DNA from: Neolentinus lepideus HHB14362 ss-1
Lineage: Eukaryota > Basidiomycota > Agaricomycetes > Gloeophyllales > Gloeophyllaceae
Assembly (NCBI GenBank): GCA_001632425.1
Contig: KV425589.1
Location: 136,543 to 200,542 of the forward strand
Direction: 5' to 3'
DNA length: 64,000 nucleotides
In this document: positions 9,829 to 20,372 of the stretch, piece after piece
Numbering within the stretch: the stretch's first letter is position 1
How the letters are laid out: each line of letters begins with the position of its first letter
Notes under the pieces: model-generated
Database searches by the model: none
Seen by the model: the letters and a program-made list of their open reading frames with translations, nothing else
Told to the model about the DNA's origin: nothing
Position numbers and translations under genes: made by a program

Positions 9829-11062
9829 ATGGCTTCTGTTAACTCACTGCAACGACCGGATTACACGTCATGGGTCTCAAATCCTGCACCAGCAGTCCCA
9901 GTAGAAGCGTCGTCATCTAAGACGAATGGCGGTGCAAAGGACCCAGCCAGTGGGAAATCGAAGAAGAAAAAAGTAAAGACAAGTACGTGCTCTTTGGCTT
10001 ACTTTACTTGTATTGCTGGTTTATGTCTATGGCAGACATTGTCTACTCGCAGCCTGCAGACACGGGAACGGGCACGAATGTGAATACGCAGTTGCTCTAT
10101 GCTGTTAGTCATCTGAAGGTGCGTGGTTACTCCGAGTGCAACCAAGAGAATGCAAACTAACTGGTCTCATATTAGTCTAATCCTGGTCCTATGCGTCTCC
10201 AAGATATTGCTATTATTACGAATACCCCTTTGGACACCGACCGTGTTCTATTGGAGAAGTTCCGAAATCACGAGCGAATCGAATACAATCCGAAGAATGA
10301 GACATACTCGTACAAAGTATGCTATCATTCATCTTAATTTGCCGAAAATTTAGCATATTTTGGCCTATCAGCACGATTACACGTTCAATAACAAAGCCGC
10401 GCTATTAACAGAAATCCAGAAGCACACGAGGCATGGAGGTGGTCTGTCGATACGATCATTGAAGGAATCATGGAAAGAAGCGACTCAGGCAGTGGAGGAA
10501 CTGGAGCAGGAAGGCGAGGTCTATGTCACGAGAACACAAAAGGATGGACAGCCACGGATGGTGTTCTGGAATGAGGTAAAGTCCGGCCAAGAGGGGGAGG
10601 GCAGGACTGTTGAAAAAGGTGGACGGCTAGAATGCATCTATCGAGGCGTGAGCTTGGCTCATGATCAGCTATTTTTCAGAGTTCCAGGACCTGTGGCACT
10701 CGCTAACAGTACCTGAAGAGCCCGACCTCATCAAACAGCTTGCATCTGGTCTGTGCCTCTTCCTGACTTCCTTTATGTTGCCTGCCCGATGCCTCTGGCT
10801 CGGCTAGCACTTCATATGAGAAGACTGCAGCGCAGCGCACAGCTCCGCGCTGTACGATGTGTACCCTCTTGTTGCACGGTACTAACGTTTTATTACAGAG
10901 GGTCTCCAGGCCACTGCTGCCGAGTCTGTCGCGCCAAAACCTCCCGTCACGAGAAAGAAGGGCAAGAAGAGCGCGCCGCGGCAGAGGCAGGCGAGGATCA
11001 CGAACGTCCATCTAAAGGGTCAAATCGACCTCAGCCGGGACTATGTGCCTCAGGGGAAGTGA
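9829..11062 (+). CDS. TFA2: Transcription factor IIE subunit beta
   Basis: Subunit of the general factor TFIIE, which with TFIIE-alpha recruits and regulates TFIIH at RNA polymerase II promoters. Six exons close in phase to 276 aa: 9829-9982, 10036-10118, 10176-10316, 10354-10575, 10682-10748 and 10899-11062. A Lys-rich N-terminal patch (GKSKKKKVKT) precedes the two winged-helix segments. Family blocks seen are MRLQDIAIIT, ERIEYNPKNETYSYK, HDYTFNNKAALL, LSIRSLKESW and the terminal ARITNVHLKGQIDLSRDY. The basic stretch KKGKKSAPRQRQ before the C-terminus is typical. Exon 5 uses acceptor cagag rather than the cag two bases earlier, because only that keeps FWNEFQDLWHSL in frame. Intron 5 has a textbook branch site (actaacg). 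Confidence 0.95.
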
Positions 11063-11757
11063 TCTCGAGAGGAGTTCTGGGCAGGTGGACTTTGTGTATA
11101 TATTACAGCTAGGTATGTAGTATACTTGTATATTTGGTTATTTTATAACGTCGTTGCATTGCGCCATATATATATCCTGGACTGAACGCAATTCGAAATG
11201 TCGAAATCGGATGTAAGATCACTGTTGACGAAAGTGTGACCGACCTCAGCTTTCACAACTGAAAATGTCTTATCGGTGCGGAAACCTCTCTCGTTGGTCA
11301 GCTCTCAACAGCCTCCCTATTGCACCACTCTGGAAGCTTGAAATTGATTTAGCTTCTGAAGAGTAAAGCACTCGCACCGCCGAACGAATTGCTGTTGACA
11401 ACCTCGTTACGCTGACCTGCCACGCCCACTCCCCTTTGAGATGGTCCACGTCCACAATGGGGAACATTGTACAAATACATCGAGGAAACACAGCCAAAAT
11501 CATCCGTACACGAGCATGATCAGCAGATAGGCAGAATCTGTAATATCTATCAAGTGCAGTCAGGCTATGCATCTTCTGGGATGTCTGCTGACAGTTGCCA
11601 GTCAGTATCGCATAGATCTAACGACTAACTTTTGCGGAGGCGCCGGGCTAGTCATATATAAAGGGCGACGCAGAGATACCTTTTAATCCTTACTCCAGAA
11701 CTCACCAGCCAGGCACTTGCTAAACCCATCTTATACACCATCCATTGACAAGTGAAT
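11063..11757. other. Intergenic with TATA promoter at its end
   Basis: No coding exon found. The last ~100 bases form a promoter with a clear TATA box at 11655-11663 for the small gene that follows. Confidence 0.55.
11655..11663 (+). promoter_or_regulatory. TATA box
   Basis: TATATAAAG about 95 bases upstream of the ATG at 11758, followed by a pyrimidine-rich leader. Spacing fits a normal RNA polymerase II promoter and supports the small gene downstream. Confidence 0.6.
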
Positions 11758-12080
11758 ATGCATTTCAATGAATATTACCGCGACGACGACGATTGGCGAG
11801 GCTTCATCGCCTAGTTGAGTACGGGAAGGTTTGCTGAGACAGGCTTTATAGCGCAGATGATTCGTCAGACGATCACATGAGTGACGACGAGGCCGAAGAC
11901 TGGGCACACCATATAACCGCCGCCACATCCAAACCGAGTCCAAGGCCATCTCGAAGAGGGCATCCCGAGCGCTCCACCAGATACAAGGGTCTGCGCACAA
12001 ACGTCACCAAGTTCACCTCCAGCTCTAACAACAACCTGGTGGTGGCACAAGCGCCCCTGTTAACAATAGGCCGACCATGA
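11758..12080 (+). CDS. Small acidic protein, unknown
   Basis: Two exons, 11758-11813 and 11852-12080, close in phase to 94 aa. The intron runs from gttgag to ttatag and removes an in-frame stop. The protein starts MHFNEYYRDDDDW, continues with a second acidic patch (SSDDHMSDDEAEDWAHH), then a basic Ser/Pro/Arg-rich part and a Ser/Asn stretch. No known family is recognised. The DDDW/EDWA motifs recur in the small gene at 13608-14092, so the two may be related. It sits between the FunK1 arms. A good TATA box lies upstream. There is no signal peptide or membrane segment. Confidence 0.5.
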
Positions 12081-12525
12081 CAGGAGAGCACAAGAAGCGC
12101 TTTTGAGGAGCGGAAATTTGTAGAACGGTGTTGAGGTGACGGCGTAGGCACTTCATGGACGTTCCTCGATAACTGATCAAGGATCTTTTCGCCCTTCAAC
12201 GTGATTTTGTATACGCGGACGATGATATCAAAGTTTATAATAGAACGCGCGATTCCAGAACCCGAGATGGTTTCGGTGAACACTACACCCCTCAATGGTT
12301 GTTTCCGTACTTAGCAACATCGGCGCTTGTCTTCTTTCATACTCAGACTGCATTCGAGAGATTAGACCCTGAGCGCGGAATCGACTTGCTTTCTACTCAC
12401 CACTCACCTCCAACTGGCCACAGCGCTGTTTTGTATCCCAAGTGTCTCCGTACTGTCTTGTCCTTGCAAGATGACTGGGTCGTCCAAGTACGAAATCGAC
12501 CGTCCTCTCGTGCGAGGATTTGCTG

Positions 12526-12815
12526 ATGATTGTCGACGAGTGCAGCAGCCATGGAGAGCGAAGTGACGAAGGGGTAGATAAGAAACAGGGCGAGGCGAAA
12601 CAGGCGTAAGTGCATTGCGAAGCGTAGTGCCGCCACGAAAGACAATATTGATCCTTAGACACTCGAGCGGAAATAACAAGCACAAAACCGGTGCCAAGCA
12701 ACCACTGAACGACAGAGGAGTGGGGGCGCCGTCAGAGCCGAGAGTAGCAAATACTGCTAGGCCCAAACCACCGAAACCCTCTAAACCCGCTAAACCGAAA
12801 CCTACCAACAAATAG
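12526..12815 (+). CDS. Small basic Pro/Lys-rich protein, unknown
   Basis: Exons 12526-12605 and 12659-12815 close in phase to 78 aa. The donor is gtaagt and the acceptor ccttag. The start MIVDECSSHGERSDEG leads into a tail dominated by Lys and Pro (ARPKPPKPSKPAKPKPTNK). The segment NDRGVGAPSEP resembles NERGVGAPLKR in the 13608-14092 protein. There may be further 5' exons: a potential exon with donor-like ends lies at 12468-12540 in another frame. No family is known. The gene call rests on consistent splice sites and composition only. Confidence 0.4.
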
Positions 12816-13607
12816 GCGAGAGCAAGTCCTTTGGCGCGCATGACATCTGTCATGATGCACTCGCACGAAACGAACCCGGTGGATAATAATCTTCAGTAGC
12901 GTATTGTACGACGGATACGATTCTTGCAGCGATGTACAGCGACCATATGACCTTGTGTAAGTGCACGTTGCGCTGTGTGAGGATGAGTAAAACGTACTAT
13001 CGGATATCGCTTTTCACAGCGCTGGACAGAGGTTATTTTGACAGATTTGAGATGTAGCACTGAGGAGCGCTTAACTACCACGATAGACACATCCGTAACA
13101 TGAGTATCTTGAGAACAATGCCTGCCCAAACCTGAGTTATTCCGAGGAACGATACCAGAGCCTTATCTCATAGCTGCTCTTTCAGCGGGGTTGTCTTGGA
13201 TTCCTGCGAAAAAACTTCACTACGCACCACCGACTATAAATTGCAAGCACTAACATGGTGAGGAAAGACTGCACAGGCCTGTATATTGAGATATCTCCAT
13301 GCCAGAGTTACGCCGCTGGGTTGGCTGAGCGCTACAACTGTATATATCAGCTGACTTATGAGACGAAGAATAGCCAGTACTAGTGCTCGCATAGGCGCTC
13401 TTCGAACAAAAGCATACCTAAAAAAGGGAAAGATGTTTATAGAACCAGGACGGCAGTGTTCCTCATAAGCGCTAGTGTTGCGTAGAGGTAGGTAGTTTCA
13501 TTACCCAGGAGATAACTAAAGCGCACACCCTGCTCATTCCTGAATCCTCACCTGCAAGCACCGGAGGTCATAACCCTTCTGGCAAAAAAAACCTTGCTAC
13601 ACAGACG
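12816..13607. other. Intergenic, no gene seen
   Basis: Short open frames only, none with splice-consistent extension. Probably carries the promoter of the next small gene; a TATA-like ctataaatt is at 13235. Confidence 0.45.
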
Positions 13608-14092
13608 ATGCCGCAACGAAAAAATGAAGAAGATGACGATGATCAGTATGGTGAGAGGAGTGACAGCGAGGATTCGTGAGTGCAATACTTCTTTGTTACA
13701 AAGCAATGTGATATAGCGCTAGTAACCAGGGAGCGTGGATCTGACGAGGAACGTGAAGAAGAAACTGATGAAGAGTACTGTGACGAAGACTGGGCCAAAA
13801 ACGTGTGAGCATTGGTGAGCTGAACCAACCAGGCTGATGAGGGCTAATATGTCGGTTTTGCAACAGACGCGATGACGGTAGGGGACAAGTTACGTCGCAA
13901 CATCAGCAAAATGAGCGAGGTGTAGGAGCTCCACTGAAGAGACCAGACTACGCAGGGGGTGACAAAAGGAAGCTTGATAAGAAGGATAACAAAAACAACA
14001 AGTCCGGTTCCAGCAGCGACAAGACGAAGGAGTCCGGAGGTTCCAGCAAGAATCCAGGGCAACAACCACCAACGAAGTGGGTTCGGACGTAG
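13608..14092 (+). CDS. Small acidic/basic low-complexity protein
   Basis: Three exons, 13608-13675, 13730-13804 and 13867-14092, close in phase to 122 aa. All introns have good gtgag donors and cag acceptors. The N-terminal ~50 residues are strongly acidic (MPQRKNEEDDDDQYGE, DEEREEETDEEY) and end in DEDWAKNV. The rest is Gln/Lys/Ser-rich and basic (KRKLDKKDNKNNKSGSSSDK) and ends KWVRT. It shares DW-type acidic motifs with the gene at 11758-12080 and RGVGAP with the one at 12526-12815. No known domain was recognised. The charge polarity would suit a nuclear or nucleic-acid/histone-binding protein, but that is only inference. Confidence 0.55.
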
Positions 14093-14846
14093 AGAGTAGA
14101 ACACAAATCGTAGGCTTGCGCGAGCAGACTGAGTAGCTAGCCGGACCGGGATTGTCTTGAAATACCCACCAACACTGAAGAAAGCTATTTTTAGAATCTC
14201 GCTATTGCAAAGTGTGCTAGAAATTTGGACTTTTTAGTATGCAACCATGCCTAACATGTTCGTCGGATATACGTAGTCACCGGTAAACATAAGTTGCATG
14301 TTGATGGTCCCTACCAAACAATTGCTCAGCTCATATTCTGTGATGTCTATCAGTCTATCGTAATGTCCATTAAATTCTTGCCTTCTTGAATGCTCGTACC
14401 TTAGAATCTGAGATGACCAACCTCGCATTAAAGTTGTATAAACACACGATAACTTAGATCTTGAAGCGAATGTCCCTATTATACTGTATTAACGAATACT
14501 TAACGTATCGATGCGCCGGTTTATCCAGTCGCTAATAGCTATATGGTGCGGTTCACTTACGATATATGATGAGTGGACCGAGCACATGGTGTAGCCGCAG
14601 ATCTGGCAACCGTGTAACATACATAGAGAACGAGTTATTGTAAAATACCGTCTGTCACGAACACGTTCCCCGGACTCTCAGTCTATATATCAGACTATCG
14701 CAAAGACTTGTCGATTAACATGCCATATTGTAACTGTTTATCTCGGGAGCTACAGGGTGCATTATATCATACACTTGCAATGAGCTGGTGAGAATTCATA
14801 TACACTGAATATTCGATGAACAGGTAGGGCTTCTGACTATCTGATA
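14093..14846. other. Intergenic; start of inverted arm
   Basis: No coding exon seen in about 750 bases; rather A/T-rich from 14220. From about 14780 it matches the 3' flank of the left FunK1 gene in reverse. Confidence 0.5.
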
Positions 14847-17660
14847 TCATGGTAAACCTGGCCGAATATACCACTGCGACAAGGCATCAATGCCTTTCCA
14901 TTCATTAATGACTTTGTCTCCCTCTTCAAAATATTTGTGATATTCAGGAGGCAATGCCTTGGTGTGGATGATGGTAGAAAGACGGTCAAAATAGGCTTTG
15001 GGTGACTCTTGAGGTCGTGACTGAGGACCCCCCACGTTGACTTCGTCCTCAGGTAACACAGGAGCCGAGCTTCTGAGGGCAGCCTGTTGTATACATTGGG
15101 ATGCTTCTCGCGCAAGACGCTGTATCACGATGAAATGCTCTTTGTGGGAACTCGTAGCTGGCTCACATTCCGTGAGATCCGTACGCTTATCTCCGCCTAT
15201 GTGATGCGGGCTGATTGGGTGCGTCCAGGGCCGATAGGCTTCGTGGTTGGCAATTTTACCCTCGTCATAACGAGCGCTGATCCAAAGGCCTACGTAGGCA
15301 AAGGATTCAACATCGTACTCTGGTCTACAGTTAGATGGCGATCGTACAATATAGACGAAGACGAACCGTAGATGTGCGGAACCTTCTTGCCAGTATTGAA
15401 GTCTCGAAGGAGAGCATGCGCCATAAATGGTATGGTACCTGTGCGCTCACTTGCAAGCAGACGATCGTCGCTATGAATGATAGACAGATCGAAATCGTTC
15501 AGAACACCAACAACAACACCGTTCACCCGGGTGTACATCAGGTTGTTCTCACTGATATCACGGTGGTGGATGTTGTTCATCCAGAGAACACCGTGACCTA
15601 TCACTTATGTCAGTGACACAGAAAAGAATATTGACCAGACGATGATTGCTCACAAAGGAAGCAGTCGCGGAACGCCTTCATGAACTCCTTCCCGGAGAGC
15701 TCCGAGATCGGCCTGAGTCTTCGGAATAGCATCACCCGAAGACTACGAAATCTTCTTTTCCCCTCACGTCTGGATATCCCCAGAATCCTCTCGATTTGCT
15801 CACCATACTCGTCCTCCCAATCACGGGAAGCAAGCAAAACTGGTACATGGCCATAAACCCGCTTAGCATTTTCCGCTTCTCCGGCAGCAACTTTGTAAAC
15901 CTCAGCGAGTATGTTGATCTCGTTCTCCCGTTGTTCATCGGGGTGATAGATTTTGGCAACCATGTCGTTTCCCGGGAGACTTGGGTCCTCGCTCGTCGCC
16001 GGCACGACGGTTGTACCACGATTGAAGAGATGCAGATGCATGTGAGTCAGTGCGTTAAGAGTCACGGTGACCTCAGCCGGCTCAGGTCCCGGACCGTGAA
16101 GCACCACTTCAAACGTGTCCGCGACGTCTGTCTTTTTGAACACGCGGTTGACGCCCCAGGCGTGCTCGTCGAAACGGCGAAGAATGTCGAGGAGGAGGAC
16201 AAAGTATGGAAGATGCGTGATAAAGTTCATGCCGCACGACTGAATGGCTCCGCCACGATCGAACCACCAAAGCCAGATAGTACCGTCTGTAATAGTCGAT
16301 CGTCAGTACGATAAACATTGAGAACTAAAGAAACTGTTGGTGCGTACCAACTATCACCAATTGTAACGAATGGTTGATTGTAACGGAAGACGAAAGTCGC
16401 TCAGCGGCGTATAGGGCTACCTGCACATTGGGAGGCTGCTTTTTCGTGGGTGACTCCGACGCAGGATCCTTTTCGTGACTAAGATGATAGAGAGTACGAC
16501 TACCACTGGGGCTAAGTTCTTCCACTCTATTGCTCGCCTTCGCCTTCTTGGCAGGTTTGCCTTCTTGTGTTTCACTCTTCCGTTTTCCGAAGCCCTTGAC
16601 GTTTCCGCCCCCTCCAGGCGACTCATTCATATCTTCCGCAACGTCCTGTGCTATATCCTCCGCAACATCCCGTGCAGGTTCCTCCTGCAACTCGGTACTG
16701 AACTCGCAGGGGATCACATCCATACTGCGTTTGATTCTCTTGAACTCTAAACCGACTCGAAGCTTTCTGAAGGTGGGGGCGCTCTTCGGTGGCGAAAGTG
16801 CAGCCTCAAAGGCATGCTTCTGCCAAGACAGATCTGTAACCTCGGGCACTAATTTGGATTCTTTGCCTTGAGTAGTGAGAAGAGCATCACGGTGCGTCAG
16901 CCCAACGACGTCAGGTACGCGGATGGTAGGGCTGGAGAGAAGGAGCCTGTCAATGCCCATGTGAGGAGTTCTGATCTGCATGGGATCACTGCGTTGAAAG
17001 ATAAGGCGGTCGCCTTTGTCACAAGGAGAGCGTAATCCCATCTCCGAAGTACCAGCCGTTTGTGGTAGCGTTTCAAGGATCTTATTGGTAAGAGAACAGA
17101 AGGGCTTGTATCTCCCTCGCTCGTCTGGAACCTGACGACTGCAAAACATGTGAGCGTGATAGGGTTAGTACAAACTAAGATCAGACGCACAGGTCGAACA
17201 ACAACGCCTGCAGTTCATTCATCCGTTCTTCTTTCGGGCTGGCACCGTCTGTCTTTGAGAAAGCGTCCTCCTTGTCGCCAATGGCTTTCGTCCTATTAGA
17301 ATTGCACAGGGCAACAGCATTGTTCAGCAGTGCTTCAAATAGTCGGTTGAGGTTCTCCTCAATGGCACGCTCCGTTTCCACGGCAAGACAGGAATAAGAG
17401 GAATGCACGGAGAGAGACGATTTCAGTCCGTTCCTGCAATTCGAACTTGTACGCATCTTTCACTTCATACACGCTGTAGTTTCATATGTCGCCATCAGCG
17501 CGAGACAATCATTCAAGTTGTGAAAGTGTTAAACGCACTGGGCACTCGTTAAGCCTCGGTTGCTCCCTTTGCCTGCCGGAGTCGACTGAACAGGTGGGGT
17601 ATTGGTTACCGACTTCTTAGGCGTAGTAGGTTGATTCATCGGAATTCGAGGAGGTAGACT
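14780..17660 (-). repeat. Right arm of large inverted duplication
   Basis: Reverse-oriented counterpart of 4520-7325, with shared exons, introns, short 5' leader and about 70 bases of 3' flank. It differs by many substitutions and several small indels, so the duplication is not recent. Confidence 0.9.
14847..17639 (-). pseudogene. FunK1 kinase, inverted copy with frameshift
   Basis: Second FunK1 gene, same exon order as the left copy. The first exon begins at 17639 (MNQPTTPKKSVTNTPPVQ) and is longer than in the left copy. All kinase motifs survive: MVAKIYHPDEQ, HHRDISENN, LNDFDLS. The last exon ends SQWYIRPGLP. Relative to the left copy, about 5 bases are missing near 17383. The frame from the first exon (EVKDAYKFELQERTEIVSL) therefore runs into a stop and the frame of the rest (AVETERAIEENLNRLF) cannot be reached. 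An in-frame loss of ~10 residues before MVAKI and an extra acidic repeat (DVAEDIAQDVAEDM) are also seen. Translation from a downstream ATG, or an unseen splice, could still yield a kinase. Confidence 0.7.
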
Positions 17661-18471
17661 TATAAGTGAGAGCGGCGAATGAGGGTGGCACTTGCAGTGG
17701 ACGCGCCAGAAGAATCGATTACATAATCTCTGGTTCGATACGTCACGTGCAGTCCGTAAACGCGCCTGTAAACAAGCGACGAAAGTCGGGCCTGCCTTCG
17801 GAGTCCTATAAAGAGGAGGACGACCACTCGGGCTCGAGTCGAGTGTATATCAGTCTGTACGAGCGCAACTGGATAAGGCCGCGTTCGGACACACGACCTC
17901 AGCTAGCTTGGATTTTGCGTGGGTAAGCTCATCAAGAATGCGGCGCCGCTGCCGGTCTCTACTCACGTATTTGCTACTATAACACCATATCCTGTACCAA
18001 TTAAGCTAGCTATCTTTATGAGAAATCATTCTATGACTCTCAGAAATGAACTTTGCTGTGGTGATTAATGCAAATCTCGTGCCAAAGTGGCATTCATTGT
18101 TATTCTCCTAGCTACCTAGCTACCAGTACAATGTTGCTATTTCTCTGTTGTATCATATATCCATCCTCCCGGGAAGGATGAGGGTGCAAAAGCTCCTAAG
18201 TGGCCATCCCATGCGGACGATACAGATGAGGCCTGATAAGCACTCGGCTTGGAGTGCACCACTAGTATGTCTCCTCAGGCTCTGTCACATGCTGCAGGTG
18301 TCTATATTGCAGGACTCAAAATATGTAGTTTCAGTAGACACAGAATAGATACACATGAATATAGATGGAGCAACAGAATAGTATGAGGGATAGGTCGATC
18401 ATTTACATCGGTGCGCCACATTTCCAGAAACGTGTCTCTATTTATATTTATTTGGTCTGCGTCACAGAAAT

Positions 18472-19465
18472 TCAAGTTGGTGGCGGCTGCTTGCAAGCCT
18501 CTTGGAGGAGTTCGAGCTCTAGGGTAACATTCCTGCCAATCTCTACGCGCGGAAGACTATGCCAGTGCTCTAGTATCTTGTCAGTGGAAGCCTGCGACGT
18601 CAACGTCGTTTGCTAGTTCGCGACCAGACCCTAGACTTCCGCTTTTTGACGATGGATGAAAATAAATCTCAAGCAGAGGCGTACTAAATTCTTGCGAATG
18701 TAGAGTCAGAGTACTCGCAGACTACCGTATCTTGCTCACCGACTCACGAGCCAGACAACCAAGTCAAAAACCAACTCTTCCACACTTGTTCCGAGGCCAT
18801 CTTGTCTACTGCCTGCCCATCTTGACCCGAAGTTTGAACACTGAGCGGATCAAACCACCAAGTTGAACTTGGCTCGACGGCACACCAAAAATACCGGAGG
18901 TCTCCAAGCCGGCCTTAGTTCTAAGACCGCACCTCCGAGTAAGTAGCATCTGCCCATCACGTTGTGGGACGAAACGCTATCTTCCCGCCGGCTCTGCAGA
19001 GGTCTCCCCTCGCACCGCCGGTAATTGTGGGAGGCAAGCTGTGGTAGATCTAGACCCGAGTCAGGCACATCGCGCAGCAGTCGCCTCTTCGTCTCGCGCC
19101 TGATGTGAGTTTCAGGAGGCATCGCCCAAGTTGTTGGTGCAACTGGTATGTACTTACCAAGACGTAGCCATTCGAGGACATGTAAACGAGTCCGCGGAGA
19201 GTGAGCCGCCGGATTCGCCATCCCCCATCCTTGCTATTTGAGATATCTAATCCCTCGAATCCCCCATACCCCCCAAGCCCAACCTTCACTTGACTCGCTG
19301 CAGACGAAGGTCCCGAGCCATTTTGCAATACACCTTCTCCACGGCCCCGGATCCAGCAGCATATGCCTGGGCTGCAAGCATACTCGCCGCAATTTGTATT
19401 TCGGCGACGGGTGTGTATCCATAGGTAAAAATAACGTCAAGTCCGCGCAACGTGTCGGTCTCCAG
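18472..19465 (-). other. Possible unidentified gene or gene remnant
   Basis: Two minus-strand stretches read like real exons. One is 19289-19465, containing LRGLDVIFTYGYTPVAEI and AAQAYAAGSGAVEKVYCKMA. The other is 18472-18591, preceded by an acceptor (gtcgcag), with LEHWHSLPRVEIGRNVTLE and a stop after QPPPT. A further stretch near 19155-19230 ends at a good donor (gtaagt). I could not join these into one phase-consistent gene, nor recognise the family. It may be a multi-exon gene with unusual exons or a decayed one. Confidence 0.25.
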
Positions 19466-19729
19466 AGGGTGGCACTAGTACTTGTTCTCGAGGTCAGTTG
19501 AGTGAGCACTGCGTGGAGGCCCTAACCGAATATCTTCACAGAAACGCTGTCAGGATATATCAATATCGTGCCAGGGGAGAAACGTCAACGGCATTCTGAG
19601 ACAACGCCGTTCATTAATAATTCATCCCCGAACCCAACCCATTAGCGCGCTCCTGTATTGACGATCCCCTATACTATCGTCCTGCGGGCCGACTCCCCAC
19701 ACATCTCCAATATAAATCGAGGCACCTAA

Positions 19730-19753
19730 CCCCCCCCCCCCCCCCCCCCCCCC
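19730..19753 (+). repeat. Homopolymer run of 24 C
   Basis: A perfect C24 tract, 20 bases downstream of a TATA-like tataaat (19711-19717). Such a tract can form G-quadruplex/i-motif structures and is also a place where read length errors are common. Confidence 0.95.
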
Positions 19754-20372
19754 TTCCTTACGTCTCTTTGGCCATTCAATATTCACTATCCACGTACGTC
19801 GCCACTTTGACAGCAATTCTCTTCTCTTCTCTTCTATCCCGCACCGAACCCCCGAGCGTGTCGGATATAAGACATACATTACCCTTCGCCGCCGCCATCA
19901 CTATTCATAACTGTACCTGCCATTCAAAACGCCGGGACGGTGTGGCTCGTCGACATTCACAAAGGATAATACAGTACAGCATTTCCCACTGCACTCTTCA
20001 TCCGAAGCACCAGAAAGGAAACCACACCGACCAAACCCCAGATCACACCACGCCCGATCTCTACAAATCAAGCTCAAACTCAAGCCTGCTTCTTCAAGGT
20101 GCATCGATTTCGATCTCGGCTCCGGCAGCGCGGCAAGAGTATCGATTACTCGTCCAGACTTGTACTACGAAAAAAGGGTCACATGAAGGATATAAGCACT
20201 ACACAGGGGGTTGGGGAACGTGAAGCAAGTAAGTAATGACCGGTAACTTAAGCGACGGTAATGGTAATGATAATGCGCTCCATCTCGTACACGCGCTCCC
20301 GTAAAAAAAAAGGTCCGCTAAAAACACAAATGCAAGCAAGTCTATGTTCGGGAAAGACACGAGGGGGCATTA

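Larger units (their letters stand above)
17640..20372. other. Long intergenic, few coding hints
   Basis: About 2.7 kb between the right FunK1 copy and the P450 3' end. An 86-codon open frame at 17666-17926 has no family similarity. 18472-19465 on the minus strand has protein-like fragments, listed separately. A pure C run lies at 19730-19753. Nothing else is recognisable. Confidence 0.5.

Noticed and set aside
4520..17660. The two long inverted arms as terminal inverted repeats of one giant transposon
   Set aside because: The arms are intron-containing kinase genes, the middle holds ordinary housekeeping genes such as TFIIE-beta, and no target-site duplication was seen.
17666..17926. 86-codon plus-strand frame upstream of the right FunK1 copy as a gene
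   Set aside because: No similarity, no promoter element, no counterpart near the left FunK1 arm.
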